Shown: piece after piece, positions 5,761-5,971 of the stretch | How positions within the stretch are numbered: position 1 is the stretch's first letter | Layout of the letters: every line of letters starts with the position of its first letter | Assembly (NCBI GenBank): GCA_013329575.1 | Contig: DUJX01000006.1 | Location: 5,498 to 11,468, forward strand | DNA: 5,971 nt | Direction of reading: 5' to 3' | Origin: Halobacteria archaeon | GTDB lineage: Archaea; Halobacteriota; Methanoliparia; Methanoliparales; Methanoliparaceae | Position numbers and translations under genes: made by a program | Notes under the pieces: generated by a model | What the model was told of the DNA's origin: nothing | Seen by the model: only the letters and a program-made list of their open reading frames with translations | Databases searched by the model: none

Positions 5761-5776
5761 CTTTATAAAAATAAAT
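5761..5776 (-). promoter_or_regulatory. TATA-box promoter of the phenylacetate-CoA ligase gene
   Basis: The minus strand reads AATTTATTTTTATAAAG over this stretch and one base beyond, centred about 27 bases before the ATG at 5741. Transcription would begin at or within a few bases of the start codon. A perfect inverted repeat, ATGATC/GATCAT (5791-5796 and 5815-5820), lies upstream and could be a regulator site. The rest of the AT-rich region to 5971 holds no gene I can recognise. Confidence 0.5.
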
Positions 5777-5971
5777 TAGTGATATTCTTCATGATCAGGC
5801 TACTTAAACAAAAAGATCATTTCCCGAAATAAAAGTAAGATAAAAGATGATATATATAATTATCCATGATACGAAGATATTTTAACAAGATACGTTGTTT
5901 AATATGACAAATCCCAAAATAAATACATAATACTTTCTTATATGAATAATTCCTATTAGTCTTCCATTGTT

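Overview
The window looks like chromosomal DNA from a euryarchaeon with an AT-rich genome. The clues are a long archaeal-type PurC, a stand-alone MetRS-beta-like tRNA-binding protein, an ADP-forming acyl-CoA synthetase beta subunit as a separate ORF, a small archaeal PRC-barrel protein, and a tRNA gene without encoded CCA. TATA-like boxes about 20-30 bases before several starts and a GGTGAT Shine-Dalgarno agree with this. AUA and AGA codons are frequent. A methanogen, ANME or Archaeoglobi relative would fit, but no gene here fixes the lineage.

Layout. On the + strand, the 3' part of purC (3-611) is followed by a gap with a T-rich terminator and a probable promoter, then a 114-residue tRNA-binding protein (724-1068). 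All later genes are on the minus strand. Read in their own direction from the right edge they are: a PaaK-type phenylacetate-CoA ligase (5741-4449) with its own promoter; a PRC-barrel protein (4335-4027) with a strong TATA-type promoter; an ADP-forming acyl-CoA synthetase beta subunit (3992-3279) 34 bases behind it; tRNA-Ile(GAU) (3183-3109); ribonuclease Z (3013-2093); and a PfkB-family sugar or nucleoside kinase (2058-1150) 34 bases behind rnz. The + and minus blocks converge near 1070-1150.

Functions. The genes cover purine synthesis (PurC), translation and tRNA maturation (MetRS-beta-like protein, tRNA-Ile, RNase Z), sugar or nucleoside phosphorylation (PfkB) and organic-acid/CoA metabolism (PaaK, ACD beta). 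tRNA-Ile lies directly before the enzyme that trims tRNA 3' ends, in the same orientation. Two different acyl-CoA-forming chemistries, AMP-forming PaaK and ADP-forming ACD beta, flank the PRC-barrel gene, and no ACD alpha subunit is visible. I see no CRISPR array, insertion sequence, phage gene or clear novel system. The most interesting points are gene neighbourhood, small regulatory DNA and family-level variation.
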